A stretch of 64,000 bases of DNA from Gloeobacter violaceus PCC 7421 (lineage in GTDB: Bacteria > Cyanobacteriota > Cyanobacteriia > Gloeobacterales > Gloeobacteraceae), in the NCBI RefSeq assembly GCF_000011385.1, contig NC_005125.1, positions 2,604,001-2,668,000 on the forward strand, read 5' to 3'. Position 1 is the stretch's first letter. The number at the start of each line of letters is the position of its first letter. Of this stretch, positions 54,133 through 63,999 are shown in pieces. The translations under genes and the position numbers were made by a program. The notes below the pieces were generated by a model. It saw only the letters and a program-made list of their open reading frames with translations. It had not been told where the DNA came from and did no database searches.

Positions 54133-55443
54133 CTAGCAATCGAGGGTATGTTCCAGTTCCCAAGGAGTGACACGGGCGCAGTAATCCTGCCATTCGCGGT
54201 GTTTGAGCTTCAAGTAAGACGCGACAAAATCCGCACCCATCGCTTCGGACAAAACGGTGTCGCTCTCCAGGGCGCGCAGGGCGTCGAGCAGGTTGGCCGG
54301 CAGGGGTTTGGCGCTCTCCGGGGGCAGAGGGTTGGTGTAGCTGTTGTTGTCACGGCGCGGGCCGGCATCGCGCTGGTGGGCGATGCCGTCGAGGCCCACG
54401 GCGGTGAGGGCGGCGGGCAGCAAGTAGGGGTTGGCCGCTCCGTCGGCCAGGCGCAACTCGAAGCGGCCCGGTTCGGGGATGCGGATGGCGTGGGTGCGGT
54501 TGTTGCCGCTGTAGCTGATGGTGTTGGGCGACCAGGTGGCGCCGGAGGCGGTAATGGGAGCGTTGATGCGTTTGTAGGAATTGACGGTCGGATTGGCAAA
54601 GGCGCACAGCGCCTCCGCCGAATGCTGCACACCGCCGATAAAGTGATAGGCGAGCGGCGAGAGGCCCAGTTCTCCCCGGGGATCGTCGAAGCGGTTGACC
54701 TTGCCCTCGCTGTCCCAGACCGAGAGGTGGGTGTGGCAGCCGTTGCCGGTGAGGTGCATAAACGGTTTGGGCATAAAAGTAGCCCGCAGGCTGTGCTTCT
54801 CGGCAACGGTTTTCACCATGTACTTGAAAAAGGCGTGGCGATCGGCGGTCACCAGCGCGTCGGCGTAGGTCCAGTTCATCTCGAACTGGCCGTTGGCATC
54901 CTCGTGGTCGTTCTGATAGGCACCCCACCCAAGGGCGTTCATGGCGTCGCAAATCTCCGAGATCACCGCGTAGCGGCGCATCAGCGCCTGCTGGTCGTAG
55001 CAGGGTTTGCTCTGAAAATCACGGGAGTCGGCAATCTGCACCTCGTCCGCCGCCAGCAGAAAATACTCGCACTCGACACCCGTACGGACGCGATAACCTA
55101 GCTCCAGGGCCAGTTTCAGCACCCGCTTGAGCACCAGCCTCGGAGTCTGGGCGATCGCCGTGCCTTCGGGGGTGAACAGGTCCGCCGGCATCCAGGCCAC
55201 CTCCGGCTGCCAGGGCAGTTGGAACACAGAGCCTGCATCGGGATGGGCGAACATGTCCGGGTCGGCGGGGCTCATGTCCATCCAGGCGGCGAAGCCCGCG
55301 AACCCCGCACCACTGGCGGCTATCGCGTCGATGGCCTGGGTCGGCACCAGTTTGGCCCGCTGGGTGCCGAACAAGTCGGTAAAAGAGATCAAAAAGTACC
55401 GGATGCCCTTTTCGCGGGCAAGCTCTGAAAGTGGAACAGTCAT
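54133..55443 (-). CDS. glnT: Type III glutamine synthetase family protein (GlnT)
   Basis: A 436-residue ATP-dependent ligase of the GlnA superfamily, in the GlnT (type III glutamate-ammonia ligase) clade. It has YFLISFTDLFGTQRAKLVP, TGVECEYFLLAADEVQ (metal Glu), AYQNDHEDANGQFEMNW, ATFMPKPFMHLTGNGCHTHLSVWD, KRINAPITASGATWSPNTISYSG and the RIPEPGRFELRLADGAANPYLLPAA block. Relatives can form gamma-glutamyl amides with amines other than ammonia. ATG 55443 lies only 8 bases after the upstream hydrolase gene, so it is the last gene of a three-gene operon. Confidence 0.9.
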   Translation of the reverse strand: MTVPLSELAREKGIRYFLISFTDLFGTQRAKLVPTQAIDAIAASGAGFAGFAAWMDMSPADPDMFAHPDAGSVFQLPWQPEVAWMPADLFTPEGTAIAQTPRLVLKRVLKLALELGYRVRTGVECEYFLLAADEVQIADSRDFQSKPCYDQQALMRRYAVISEICDAMNALGWGAYQNDHEDANGQFEMNWTYADALVTADRHAFFKYMVKTVAEKHSLRATFMPKPFMHLTGNGCHTHLSVWDSEGKVNRFDDPRGELGLSPLAYHFIGGVQHSAEALCAFANPTVNSYKRINAPITASGATWSPNTISYSGNNRTHAIRIPEPGRFELRLADGAANPYLLPAALTAVGLDGIAHQRDAGPRRDNNSYTNPLPPESAKPLPANLLDALRALESDTVLSEAMGADFVASYLKLKHREWQDYCARVTPWELEHTLDC

Positions 55444-55451
55444 GGCGGCCC

Positions 55452-56477
55452 TCACAGCGCAGGTCGATCGAGCAGTTCCCGAACGGCGGCACGGATAAAG
55501 GCGGCGTCTTCGGGATTTTGATAGGGATTGCCGGCGCGGTGGCCCCAGATCGAGGGGATGGGCCGGTACTCGGCGTCGGGGATGCGTGCCGCCTCCACCG
55601 CACAATCTTCGGGCGTGAAGTACAGGTCCGTGGCACCGGGCATCACGAGCGTGCGCGCCCGGATCGCGGCAAGTGCCCCGCAGTAGTCGCCCCGGTAAAT
55701 TGGGTTATCGCCCACATCGCAGCGCAGCCAGGTGTCGATCATCGCTATCAAGTCGTGCGGGTTGCGCTTGCGGTAGTTTGCTTCCCAGCCACGCTGCAAA
55801 TAGTCTTCGAGCGAGTCGTAGCCAAGTTTGTAGTAAAGTCCTTCGCGATAGAACGCCTGGGAGGCCGCCCAACTGGCGTAGATGCGGGCAAAGGCGCGGT
55901 AGCCGCGCTCGGGTATGCCGTCGAATCCGCTTCCCGTCCAGGCCGGATCGGCAGTGAGCGCCGCGCGCAAACTCTCTAGAAACACCCGGTTGTGATCGGT
56001 GGTGCGCGCCGTGCCGCACAAGGCGGCAATCCGCTCGACGCGCTCAGGGTAGAGTGCTCCCCAGTGGTAGGCCTGCTGGGCGCCCATCGACCAGCCGTAG
56101 ACCATCGCCAGCCGCTCGATACCAAAAACCTCGATCAATAGTCGCTCTTGGGCGCGGACATTGTCGAAATGGGTAAACCAGAATCGTTGTTCGGCAAGGG
56201 CGCATTTCTCGCAGTTGCTGGGCGATGTGGATAGCCCGTTGCCGAACATATTGACCACGATCACGAAGTAGCGCCGCGGGTCGAGGATGCGGTCGGGGTG
56301 GATGAGCCAGTCGATGTCGGCGTGCCGCGCGCCGTAGGAGGTGGGGTAGAGAACGGCGTTGTCGCGCCCGCGCGCCAGTTCGCCGTGGGTCTGGTAGACC
56401 AGTTGGGCGCGGGTGAGGACCGTTCCGCACTGCAGGGCAAAGTTTTCGAGGGCAAAAGCTTCGGCAGAGCGGGTCAT
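55452..56477 (-). CDS. Alpha/beta hydrolase, homoserine O-acetyltransferase-like
   Basis: A 341-residue alpha/beta fold enzyme of the MetX-like group. It has LVYQTHGELARGRDNAVLYPTSYGARHADIDWL, FVIVVNMFGNGLSTSPSN, the nucleophile elbow MVYGWSMGAQQAYHWGALYPERVERI, the catalytic Asp region MPGATDLYFTPEDC and a C-terminal His in SIWGHRAGNP. It may transfer or hydrolyse an acyl group; in context, acyl chemistry on an amine or amino acid is plausible. ATG 56477 overlaps the desaturase stop by 4 bases. Confidence 0.85.
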   Translation of the reverse strand: MTRSAEAFALENFALQCGTVLTRAQLVYQTHGELARGRDNAVLYPTSYGARHADIDWLIHPDRILDPRRYFVIVVNMFGNGLSTSPSNCEKCALAEQRFWFTHFDNVRAQERLLIEVFGIERLAMVYGWSMGAQQAYHWGALYPERVERIAALCGTARTTDHNRVFLESLRAALTADPAWTGSGFDGIPERGYRAFARIYASWAASQAFYREGLYYKLGYDSLEDYLQRGWEANYRKRNPHDLIAMIDTWLRCDVGDNPIYRGDYCGALAAIRARTLVMPGATDLYFTPEDCAVEAARIPDAEYRPIPSIWGHRAGNPYQNPEDAAFIRAAVRELLDRPAL

Positions 56478-57442
56478 CCGAGCCTGGCGACGATGTCGCG
56501 GTTGACTTTGACATAGCCTGCCGCGAGGTGGGCGAAGTGGGGGCGCAGCTTTTGGTGGGCAACGGGCAGGGCGTGGAATGGGATCGAGGCGTGCAGGTGG
56601 TGCTCGGTGTGGAAGGGCATGTTCCACATCAAAAAACGCACCGGCCAGATGGTGATCGTGGTGCGGGTGTTGGTGAGCGGGTTGTCGTCGCTGCTGCAGC
56701 CGGTGTGCTCCGCCAGCAGGATCGCCCGCAAAATCGGCTGACCGACCGCGAGGGGCAAAAGCCAGTAGAGCCAAAACCAGGGCTGACCCGCTGCGAGCGA
56801 AAGCGCAATCGCCCCGGCATAAACGAGCAGTTGCAGCCGCACCGAGCGGATCACCCCGGTGCGGGCATCCTCGGGAATAAACGGGCAACCGTCCAGGCGG
56901 CCCGCCGCCACCCGAAAGTGCCCGCGCAATTTGCCCATCCACCAACTCAGGCCGCTAATTTCGACCAGGTATCCACCCAGGTTGCTGGGCTTCGGATCGT
57001 CCAGTTCGGGATCTTTGCCGGGAATCTGGGTATAGCGGTGGTGCCACTTGTGGTAGCGACGGTAGAAGGTGCTGTTGTAAAAAGACAGCAATCCGGCGAA
57101 CCAGGCAACGGCATCGTTGGTGCGGTTGCTCGCAAAGGCCGTGCGGTGAACGCACTCGTGCAGCGGCGCGAACATCGAAGCGAGGCCGAACCCATACACC
57201 ACCAGCGCTGGTACAGCCACAGGCCAGTTGCCGATCTGGCTCGCCCAGAGCGAGCCGCTCGCACCGAGCACCGCCAGATGCCCGAACAGTTGCACCCAGC
57301 CCTTGCTGTCGCGGCGCACGCTGAGGGCGCCCAGATCCTGGGCCAACAGAAGCCGATCGGGCCTGAAGCCGCCGGAAGCGGTCCGGGCCGCCAGTTCCGG
57401 CTCCCCCGCCGTTCTTCTTATGAAACCGTCACCGTTTGACAT
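56474..57442 (-). CDS. Membrane fatty acid desaturase family protein
   Basis: A 322-residue diiron desaturase with the three His boxes LHECVHRTAF, YHKWHHRYTQ and FHTEHHLHAS, plus hydrophobic membrane pairs between them. The length and the HECVH box fit acyl-lipid or sphingolipid-type desaturases; regioselectivity cannot be read. ATG 57442 (MSNGDGF). It is the first gene of the operon with the alpha/beta hydrolase (4-base overlap) and glnT. Confidence 0.9.
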   Translation of the reverse strand: MSNGDGFIRRTAGEPELAARTASGGFRPDRLLLAQDLGALSVRRDSKGWVQLFGHLAVLGASGSLWASQIGNWPVAVPALVVYGFGLASMFAPLHECVHRTAFASNRTNDAVAWFAGLLSFYNSTFYRRYHKWHHRYTQIPGKDPELDDPKPSNLGGYLVEISGLSWWMGKLRGHFRVAAGRLDGCPFIPEDARTGVIRSVRLQLLVYAGAIALSLAAGQPWFWLYWLLPLAVGQPILRAILLAEHTGCSSDDNPLTNTRTTITIWPVRFLMWNMPFHTEHHLHASIPFHALPVAHQKLRPHFAHLAAGYVKVNRDIVARLG

Positions 57443-57689
57443 CGCACACCGAGGACCCACTACCGAGATCCACACAGCCTTATTATCCTTCGTACTGGTA
57501 TACGATTACGATTCGCGCAGTTTTGTAGCCGGGACTACGGTCTTGCCGTCAGCAGTGCAACAGCTTGGTCGTTCGTGCTGCCGCCGTCGGCGGCGGTTGC
57601 CAGGTGGTGTCGTCGGGACGGTACACTGGGCGAGTCGCCGAGATGCAACCGTATAACTTGTCCCCGGCAAAAGCCACGGGAGGTTCAAC

Positions 57690-58292
57690 TTGCCGCAGCA
57701 GGAAGTTCTGCTTACCATTGCCCTGGCGGGCACCGCTTTCGCGTCCACCAGCACCGACAATTTTTTGTTGCTGATTGGCTTTTTCGGGCAGCCGGGCTGC
57801 TCCCGGGCCCAGGTGCTGGCCGGGTATCTGGCGGCGGTCGCGGGTGTGCTGATTGCCGCCAAGGGTTTGTCCCTGGTTTCGGAACTGGCTGTTGCCAACT
57901 ACCTCGGTTGGCTGGGAATGGTTCCTTTGGGATTGGGGATCTACCAGTTCACGCAGATTTTTCGCAAACCGGCCGTTGACGACGGGGCGGCTCCGGTGCC
58001 GGATGGCCGGGCAAAATGGCCGGCTGTCGGACTGGTGATGCTGGCCAACAGCGGCGACACCCTCGCCGTCCTCACCGCCTTTTTGGCGGACACCAAACCC
58101 GAACTGGACTGGATCGTGATTCTGGCTGTACTCGCTGTGGCCGCAGCAGAGGGTGGATTGGCAATACGCCTGGTGGCGATCGATTTTTTGCGGCCGATCT
58201 TCACTGCTTTTTCCCGCTATGTTCTGCCTTTTTTGTTGATGGGTATCGGCATCTATATCCTGCTAAATTCGCCCACCGACACTCTGACTTAA
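57690..58292 (+). CDS. Cadmium resistance transporter family protein (CadD-like)
   Basis: A 200-residue membrane protein with five or six helices. It has LAGTAFASTSTDNFLLLIGFF, VANYLGWLGMVPLGLGIYQF, VGLVMLANSGDTLAVLTAFLAD and VLPFLLMGIGIYILL. ASTSTDNFLLL and NSGDTLAV are the two halves of the CadD/LysE-superfamily repeat. It probably exports cadmium or another divalent cation. Start TTG 57690 with a GGAGG site 7 bases upstream. Confidence 0.85.
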   Translation: MPQQEVLLTIALAGTAFASTSTDNFLLLIGFFGQPGCSRAQVLAGYLAAVAGVLIAAKGLSLVSELAVANYLGWLGMVPLGLGIYQFTQIFRKPAVDDGAAPVPDGRAKWPAVGLVMLANSGDTLAVLTAFLADTKPELDWIVILAVLAVAAAEGGLAIRLVAIDFLRPIFTAFSRYVLPFLLMGIGIYILLNSPTDTLT

Positions 58293-58403
58293 AATCCACG
58301 AAATTTTCCACAATCGGTGCACTCGGAGCAAATATCCAGAGAGATAGATTGTTGCAGCCATTTTTGATACATACACCGGCGGCTTTCTTCTAACCCTGGG
58401 GGG

Positions 58404-58560
58404 GCGTTCCTGGCCGTGCGGGAGGTGCTACCCGCCATGGTGGCCCAAGGGCAGGGCACGATCTTGTGCACTGGTGCCACTGCAGGACTACGGGGCGGAG
58501 CACGCTTCGCCGGTCTGGCGGTGGGCAATCGGCCGCTTCGGGCCGAGCTTGTTACGCCAG
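58404..58560 (+). pseudogene. Short-chain dehydrogenase fragment
   Basis: FLAVREVLPAMVAQGQGTILCTGATAGLRGGARFAGLAVG is the middle of an SDR (the VNFxxSREVLPxM...TGAT...GG..F..AVG segment up to the catalytic region). It has no start, no NAD-binding end and no Tyr-x3-Lys end; the frame degenerates after about 58540. This is a relic. Confidence 0.6.
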
Positions 58561-58988
58561 AACGGGGGAACCCACCTGCGCAAAGTGGGCTCCATGGTCT
58601 CGCTCTGCGGCACCATGGAGGTGCTGCCGAACATCTCTAAAAAAGATCCGGGTCGTGGGCAAAGTGTGGACTCCCGGTTCGGGGTCAACGTGACGATGAA
58701 CATCTCCCGGCGCTTTGCGATCGCCCCAGAAGGCAGGCACTTCTTTGTGGCGGTCGGCACGCCCGCCTCGCCGCAGGAACCGGCGAATCCGCGGCCGCCC
58801 GGCTGCCGGTGATGCGCGGCGCAACACAGCGCTCGGCCGCATCACCGGGCAGAAACGACCGCAAGCGGTCGAGCACCACGAGGTTTGCCGGGCCGCACCC
58901 GGCGGTGGCGGCGTACCTCCGCCTCTCGCGATGCACGGTCCCCTTAATTCGTCGGCCTGCCCCGCAGGGCCGCCCTGGAGAAAATCGG
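58561..58988. other. Decayed region
   Basis: No supported gene. Short open stretches in both strands have no recognisable family and look like eroded coding sequence following the SDR fragment. Confidence 0.4.
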
Positions 58989-59273
58989 ATGAATAGGCAA
59001 ACGATCGTCGACGCCCTCAACGAGATGCTCGAAGACTGCGCCTGCAGAACGGAGGTGCACATCAAGGCAGGTGACAGGTGCTTCTTGCTCCATCGAGACC
59101 GGGGAGGGCTCACCTGCATTGCCATCGAGCAGACCCGCCCCCAGTCCGACTCCGGGAGCGTTCGCCATCTCTGCTCGCCAGCGGAGGTCGGCCAATTTTT
59201 AAACACGGTGTTGAAGGAGAGCGCCAATGTCGCGATCGACTACAACGGCACCGGGTTGGACCGGCTTCAATAG
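58989..59273 (+). CDS. 94-residue hypothetical protein
   Basis: ATG 58989 opens a protein MNRQTIVDALNEMLEDCACRTEVHIKAGDRCFLLHRDRGGL with a later SVRHLCSPAEVGQFLNTVLKES. It has a mixed alpha/beta composition, no signal peptide and no recognised family. It lies in a decayed stretch, so its expression is uncertain. Confidence 0.4.
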   Translation: MNRQTIVDALNEMLEDCACRTEVHIKAGDRCFLLHRDRGGLTCIAIEQTRPQSDSGSVRHLCSPAEVGQFLNTVLKESANVAIDYNGTGLDRLQ

Positions 59274-59452
59274 GCGCCGGCCGACCGGTGCACCCCAATG
59301 GCCCGCGCTCTGGCGCAACGAGCCGGGTCGGCATGGCCTCAAATCCCTATGGGACAAGATATCGTGTCTTTCGGATACAACCGGCGGTGCCGCATTGCCA
59401 GTCCGCCGACGTCCGAGTCCACCACCCGCTACATCGCTGCCGCCCCGGGTTT

Positions 59453-59821
59453 CTACGCGCTCTGCCCCACCGGGAGCAAGAACTGCCGGGAGCAGTCCTT
59501 GCACAGCAACCGTTGCATGAACCCCTCGAAACCCAACTCCTCGAGGGGCAGGGCGCCCAACCGTGCCCAAGCGATGTGTACCCGCTCGATGTGTCGCTGT
59601 TCCAGGGCCTTAAAGAGAGCCCGCTTGTCGGGGAAAAACTGGTAGAGCGAACCGACGGCGGTCTCGGCGCGCTCCGCGATGCCGTGGGTGGTGGCCGCCT
59701 CGTAGCCCACCTCGGCGAACACCTCGGTGGCGGCCGGCAAAATCCGCTCGACGCGCTGTCGACCGCGCTCCTGTTTCGGGGTGCGGCGCACCTGGCCGGC
59801 GGGGTCTGATCCACTTGACAC
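59453..59821 (-). pseudogene. Truncated TetR-family regulator
   Basis: The first about 85 residues are a complete TetR DNA-binding domain: RTPKQERGRQRVERILPAATEVFAEVGYEAATTHGIAERAETAVGSLYQFFPDKRALFKALEQR. The protein then stops at 122 residues with a tail (RLLCKDCSRQFLLPVG) unlike the ligand-binding domain, which should bring the total to about 200. Likely a decayed gene, perhaps the former regulator of the nearby SDR fragment. It ends upstream of gyrB on the same strand. Confidence 0.65.
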
Positions 59822-59826
59822 CGAAC

Positions 59827-61761
59827 CTAAATGTCCAGGTCGGCCATCTGCAGCCGTGGACCGTAGGTCTCGATAAATTCGCGTCTGGGTTCGACGCGGT
59901 CGCCCATCAGGATGTTGAAGACGCGGTCGGCCTCGGCGGCGTCCTCGATGGTCACTTGCCTGAGGGTGCGCGTCTCGGGGTTCATCGTCGTCTCCCAGAG
60001 CTGATCCGCCTGCATCTCGCCTAGACCCTTAAAGCGCTGGAGCTCATACTTTTGGTTCTCGCGCAGACCGCGAAGGATCGCCTCTTTTTCCTGTTCGGAG
60101 TAGCAGTAGCGCACGTCGATATTGCGGCCACCGCCGATCGAAATTTTGTACAACGGCGGCTGGGCGATGTAAATGTAGCCCTGCTCGACCAAGTCGCGTT
60201 TGTAGCGGTAGAAGAACGTGAGCAGCAACGTGCGGATGTGGGCGCCGTCGACGTCTGCGTCGGTCATGATAATGATGCGATGGTATCTGAGCCGACCGAC
60301 ATCGAATTCTTCGGTTTTGAGGCCGAGGCCGAGACCGGTGATCATCGCCTGGATCTCGTTGTTGCCGTAAATCTTTCGGTCGTCGGCTCTTTCGATATTG
60401 AGGATTTTGCCCCGCAGCGGCAAAATCGCCTGGAATCGCCGATCCCGCCCTTGCTTGGCGCTCCCGCCCGCCGAATCTCCTTCTACTAGAAAGACTTCCG
60501 ATTCTGCGGGGTCGCGGCTCTGGCAGTCGGCGAGTTTGCCGGGGAGGGTGGACGATTCGAGGGCCGATTTGCGGCGGACCAGGTCGCGCGCTTTGCGGGC
60601 CGCTTCCTCGGCCTGCATCGACTGCAGAGCCTTTTCGAGGATGGAAGCCACCACATCCGGGTGAAATTCGAGGTATTCGGTGAGTTTCTCGGAAATCACG
60701 CCGTCGACGATGCCGCGCACCTCGGGGTTGCCGAGTTTGGTCTTGGTCTGGCCTTCAAATTCGGGGTTGGGGACTTTGACGCTCAACACGGCGGTCAGCC
60801 CCTCCCGCACGTGCTCGCCGGTGAGGTTCTTGTCACCGTCTTTGAGCTTGTTGGCCTTGCGGGCGAAGCTGTTGAAGGTGCGGGTGAGGACGGCTTTAAG
60901 ACCTTCGAGGTGGGTGCCGCCGTCGATGGTGCGGATGTTGTTGGCAAAACCCAGCACGTTGTCGTTATAGACGTCGGTGCTCCACTGTAGGGCGCACTCG
61001 ACGCTTACCCCGTCGCGCTCCTGGTTGATAAAGATGATATCGGGGTGCAAAGCAGCCTTCTCGCGGGTCATGTACTTGACGTACTCGCGGATGCCGCCTT
61101 CGTAGATATAGCTTTCGGTGCGCTCGGTCTCACCGCGCAAATCGCTGAAGCGAAATTCGACCCCCGCGTTCAAAAAGGCCAGTTCGCGAAAGCGACTCAA
61201 GAGCGTGTCGAAATCAAAATCGACGCCGGTGGTAAAAATTTCGGGATCGGGCAAGAACGAAATCATCGTGCCGCGACGCTTCTGGGAGTCGGAACTCACC
61301 GCAAGACCGCCCTCGGGAATGCCGCGATGGAAGCGTTGAATGTACTGCTTGCCCTCGCGCCAGATCGTCGCGGTGAGGATGGTCGACAGGGCATTGACCA
61401 CCGCCGCGCCGACGCCGTGCAGACCACCCGAGACTTTGTAGCCGCCGCCGCCGAACTTGCCGCCGGCACCGAGCACCGTAAGTACCGTCTCAATGGTGGA
61501 TTTGCCCGTGCGCGGGTGGGTGTCGGTCGGTATGCCGCGCCCGTCGTCGGTGATCGTGGCGGAGCCGTCGGCGCCCAGGCTGATGGCGATGTGCTTGCAG
61601 TGACCGGCAAGAGCCTCGTCGACGGAGTTATCGACGATTTCGTAAACTAGGTGATGCAGACCGCGCGGTCCCGTGGAGCCGATGTACATGCCCGGGCGCT
61701 TGCGGACATGCTCCAGGCCTTCGAGAACCTGAATCTGCTCCGCTCCATAGGTTTCGGTCAT
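59827..61761 (-). CDS. gyrB: DNA gyrase subunit B
   Basis: A 644-residue ATPase subunit. It has the GHKL domain (YEIVDNSVDEALAGHC, ITDDGRGIPTDTHPRTGKS, GGKFGGGGYKVSGGLHGVGAAVVNALS), the transducer, and the TOPRIM domain (EVFLVEGDSAGGSAKQGRDRRFQAILPLRGKILNIE, MTDADVDGAHIRTLLLTFFYR). The C-terminal QRFKGLGEMQADQLWETTMNPETRTL is also present. Length and motifs are standard. Confidence 0.97.
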   Translation of the reverse strand: MTETYGAEQIQVLEGLEHVRKRPGMYIGSTGPRGLHHLVYEIVDNSVDEALAGHCKHIAISLGADGSATITDDGRGIPTDTHPRTGKSTIETVLTVLGAGGKFGGGGYKVSGGLHGVGAAVVNALSTILTATIWREGKQYIQRFHRGIPEGGLAVSSDSQKRRGTMISFLPDPEIFTTGVDFDFDTLLSRFRELAFLNAGVEFRFSDLRGETERTESYIYEGGIREYVKYMTREKAALHPDIIFINQERDGVSVECALQWSTDVYNDNVLGFANNIRTIDGGTHLEGLKAVLTRTFNSFARKANKLKDGDKNLTGEHVREGLTAVLSVKVPNPEFEGQTKTKLGNPEVRGIVDGVISEKLTEYLEFHPDVVASILEKALQSMQAEEAARKARDLVRRKSALESSTLPGKLADCQSRDPAESEVFLVEGDSAGGSAKQGRDRRFQAILPLRGKILNIERADDRKIYGNNEIQAMITGLGLGLKTEEFDVGRLRYHRIIIMTDADVDGAHIRTLLLTFFYRYKRDLVEQGYIYIAQPPLYKISIGGGRNIDVRYCYSEQEKEAILRGLRENQKYELQRFKGLGEMQADQLWETTMNPETRTLRQVTIEDAAEADRVFNILMGDRVEPRREFIETYGPRLQMADLDI

Positions 61762-62143
61762 TCGTCGTGCGCTCCTTCGCGCCAGCTAGCGTATCGCCCA
61801 CGGTCGTTAGTGCCGCTATGCCCAAAGGCGCGTCAAAACGGGGCGAGGTCAGATCACGCATCAAGTGTAGCACAAAGCGCTTGCAGCGGCTTCTGGTCCT
61901 TTCTGAAGCCGCATTTGCAGAGCAGTTGGGATCACTTATAAAATGGACCCCTGTCCACGCAAAACCGCCCTCGGTCCGCCGGCGCAAATCGCCGGGACGG
62001 ACCTGTCGGACAGCTTGCTTGGGGAAGCGTGCGGGGTGCCATGGTTTTCTTAGGGATTGCTGTCGGGGGACGCAATGCGCTTCCGGCTGGGGCGGCGATT
62101 TTGCTGTGATAGATTCGACCAGAATCAGCAAGCGGCGCAGATC
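61762..62143. other. Divergent intergenic region gyrB/yebC
   Basis: 382 bases with no supported gene; expected promoters of both flanking genes. No structured element recognised. Confidence 0.4.
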
Positions 62144-62899
62144 ATGGCAGGGCATAGCAAGTGGGCGCAGATCAAGCGCCAGAAAGCCAAAAACGACGTG
62201 GCCAAAGGGGCGATGTTCGCCCGCCTCTCCCGCGAAATCATCGTCGCCACGCGCCTGGGCGGCCCCGACCCGGCGGGAAATTTTCGGTTGCGCCTGGCCA
62301 TCGAGCAGGCCAAGGCGGCGAGTTTGCCGGGGGAGAACATCCAGCGGGCCATCGACAAAGGCAGTGGCGCCATCGAGGGCGACAACTTCGAAGAGATCCG
62401 CTACGAGGGCTACGGCCCGGCGGGGGTGGCGATTTTGATCGAAGCGCAGACCGACAACCGCAACCGGACAGTGGCGGATCTGCGGGCGGTCTTCAGCCGC
62501 AACGGCGGCAATCTCGGCGAAACCGGCTGCGTGGGTTGGATGTTTCAGCAGCGGGGCGTGGCGGTCCTCGAAGGGCCGGTGCGCGAGGAGGAACTCATCG
62601 AGGCGGCCCTCGACGGCGGCGCCCTGGGCTACGAAATTGATCCGCAGGGCCAGGGGGTAGAGGTCACCTGCGAAGCTGCGGATCTCGAAGCGCTCACCGA
62701 CGCCCTCAAGGGGGCCGGCTTTCGGCTGGCTGCGGCCGAGGTGCGTTGGGTACCCGACAACAACATCGAGCTCGCCGATCCGGACGTGGCCCGCCAGGTG
62801 CTCACCCTGCTTGAGAAGCTCGAAAGCCTGGACGACGTGCAGCGAGTGAGCGCCAATCATCTGGTCGAAGACGCGGTGCTGGAGTCAATCTACGCCTGA
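62144..62899 (+). CDS. YebC/PmpR-family regulator or translation factor
   Basis: 251 residues, the standard length. The N-terminus [35 protein letters not shown] is diagnostic. Later blocks are [65 protein letters not shown] and [17 protein letters not shown]. Members act as transcription regulators or relieve ribosome stalling. ATG 62144. Confidence 0.96.
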
Positions 62900-63087
62900 T
62901 GGGGCCGCTGGGCGGGTCGGTCCGTTTACCCCGGCAACCGGGGCAAGGTTGAATGAGTGGTGGAAGCATCGGGCGGCCCCAAGCGGCTACGGAACAATCT
63001 ATCCGATTGCCCAAACGCGCACCAGCCGACAATCACCCCGGCACGCCGAACCGCCGCCGGGGCCAGGGTTTACAAGCAGACTGCGCC

Positions 63088-63999
63088 TCAGCCGCTCCCG
63101 GTACTGCCGGGCCGCTGCTGAGCGAGCTTGAGGAACGTGGCGGCAATATCGCCCAAGTCGAATTCCTCGCGCAACTGTCCCACGACCTCGCGGTAAAGTA
63201 CGAGGCTCGGATCACTCTCGTCCGCCTGCAACTGCCTGCGCAACTGCTCGACGAGGCGTTCGGTGCGCCGCACCTGGATTTCTCCCGCTGAGGGAATCTT
63301 GGCTGGAACGAGCGTCGAGCCGGTCGCCCGTTCAATCAGCCGCAACCGATAGCGGTCGGTGGGCAGAGCGAAGCTGATCGCCACCCCGGTGCGCCCCGCC
63401 CGGCCGGTGCGGCCGATGCGGTGGATGTACGATTCGCCGTCCTGGGGCATGTCGTAGTTGATGACGTGGCTGAGATCGGCGATATCGAGGCCGCGGGCGG
63501 CAACGTCGGTCGCCACCACCACGTTGAGCTGCTGGCGGCGAAAGCGCCCCAGCACCGCCTCGCGCGCACTCTGATTGAGATCCCCGTGCAGGGCCTCGGC
63601 GCGGTGACCGTCGTCCTGCAGTTGTTCGGCCAGTTCGTCCGCCGCCTGTTTGGTGCGGGTAAAAATCAAGGCCGAGGCCGGATCTTCGGCCGCGAGCACG
63701 CGGGTTAGAGCCTGGGCGCGGTTTTTGAAGTTGACGAAGTAGACCCGCTGGGCGATGGCCGGGGTGTCGCGCTCCTCGGCGGGCATGGTGAGCGTCATCG
63801 GCGTGCGCAGGTGGCGGGCGGCAAGTTTGCGGATACTCGCAGGCAGTGTGGCTGAGAAGAAGACCAGTTGCCGCTCTGGGGGAGCCGCATCAAGAATGGT
63901 CTGGACTTCCTCGATAAAGCCCATATCCAGCATCTGGTCGGCTTCGTCGAGCACCAGCGTGCGCAATGCGCTCAGATCGAGACTGCCGCGCCGCATCAG
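63088..63999 (-). CDS. DEAD-box RNA helicase, C-terminal part (continues beyond the window)
   Basis: The frame runs off the window end, so about 300 C-terminal residues are seen. DEAD motif VLDEADQMLDMGF (Walker B), SAT in VFFSATLPASI, and the C-terminal RecA lobe with ALIFTRTKQAADELAEQL, VVATDVAARGLDI and YIHRIGRTGRAGRTG are present. A basic tail with RRTERLVEQLRRQLQADE follows. Involved in RNA remodelling; close to the CrhR/RhlE type. Confidence 0.93.
   Translation of the reverse strand: MMRRGSLDLSALRTLVLDEADQMLDMGFIEEVQTILDAAPPERQLVFFSATLPASIRKLAARHLRTPMTLTMPAEERDTPAIAQRVYFVNFKNRAQALTRVLAAEDPASALIFTRTKQAADELAEQLQDDGHRAEALHGDLNQSAREAVLGRFRRQQLNVVVATDVAARGLDIADLSHVINYDMPQDGESYIHRIGRTGRAGRTGVAISFALPTDRYRLRLIERATGSTLVPAKIPSAGEIQVRRTERLVEQLRRQLQADESDPSLVLYREVVGQLREEFDLGDIAATFLKLAQQRPGSTGSG

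Noticed and set aside
54073-55101. A 342-codon plus-strand open frame
   Set aside because: Antisense of glnT, Val/Gly-rich, no motif.
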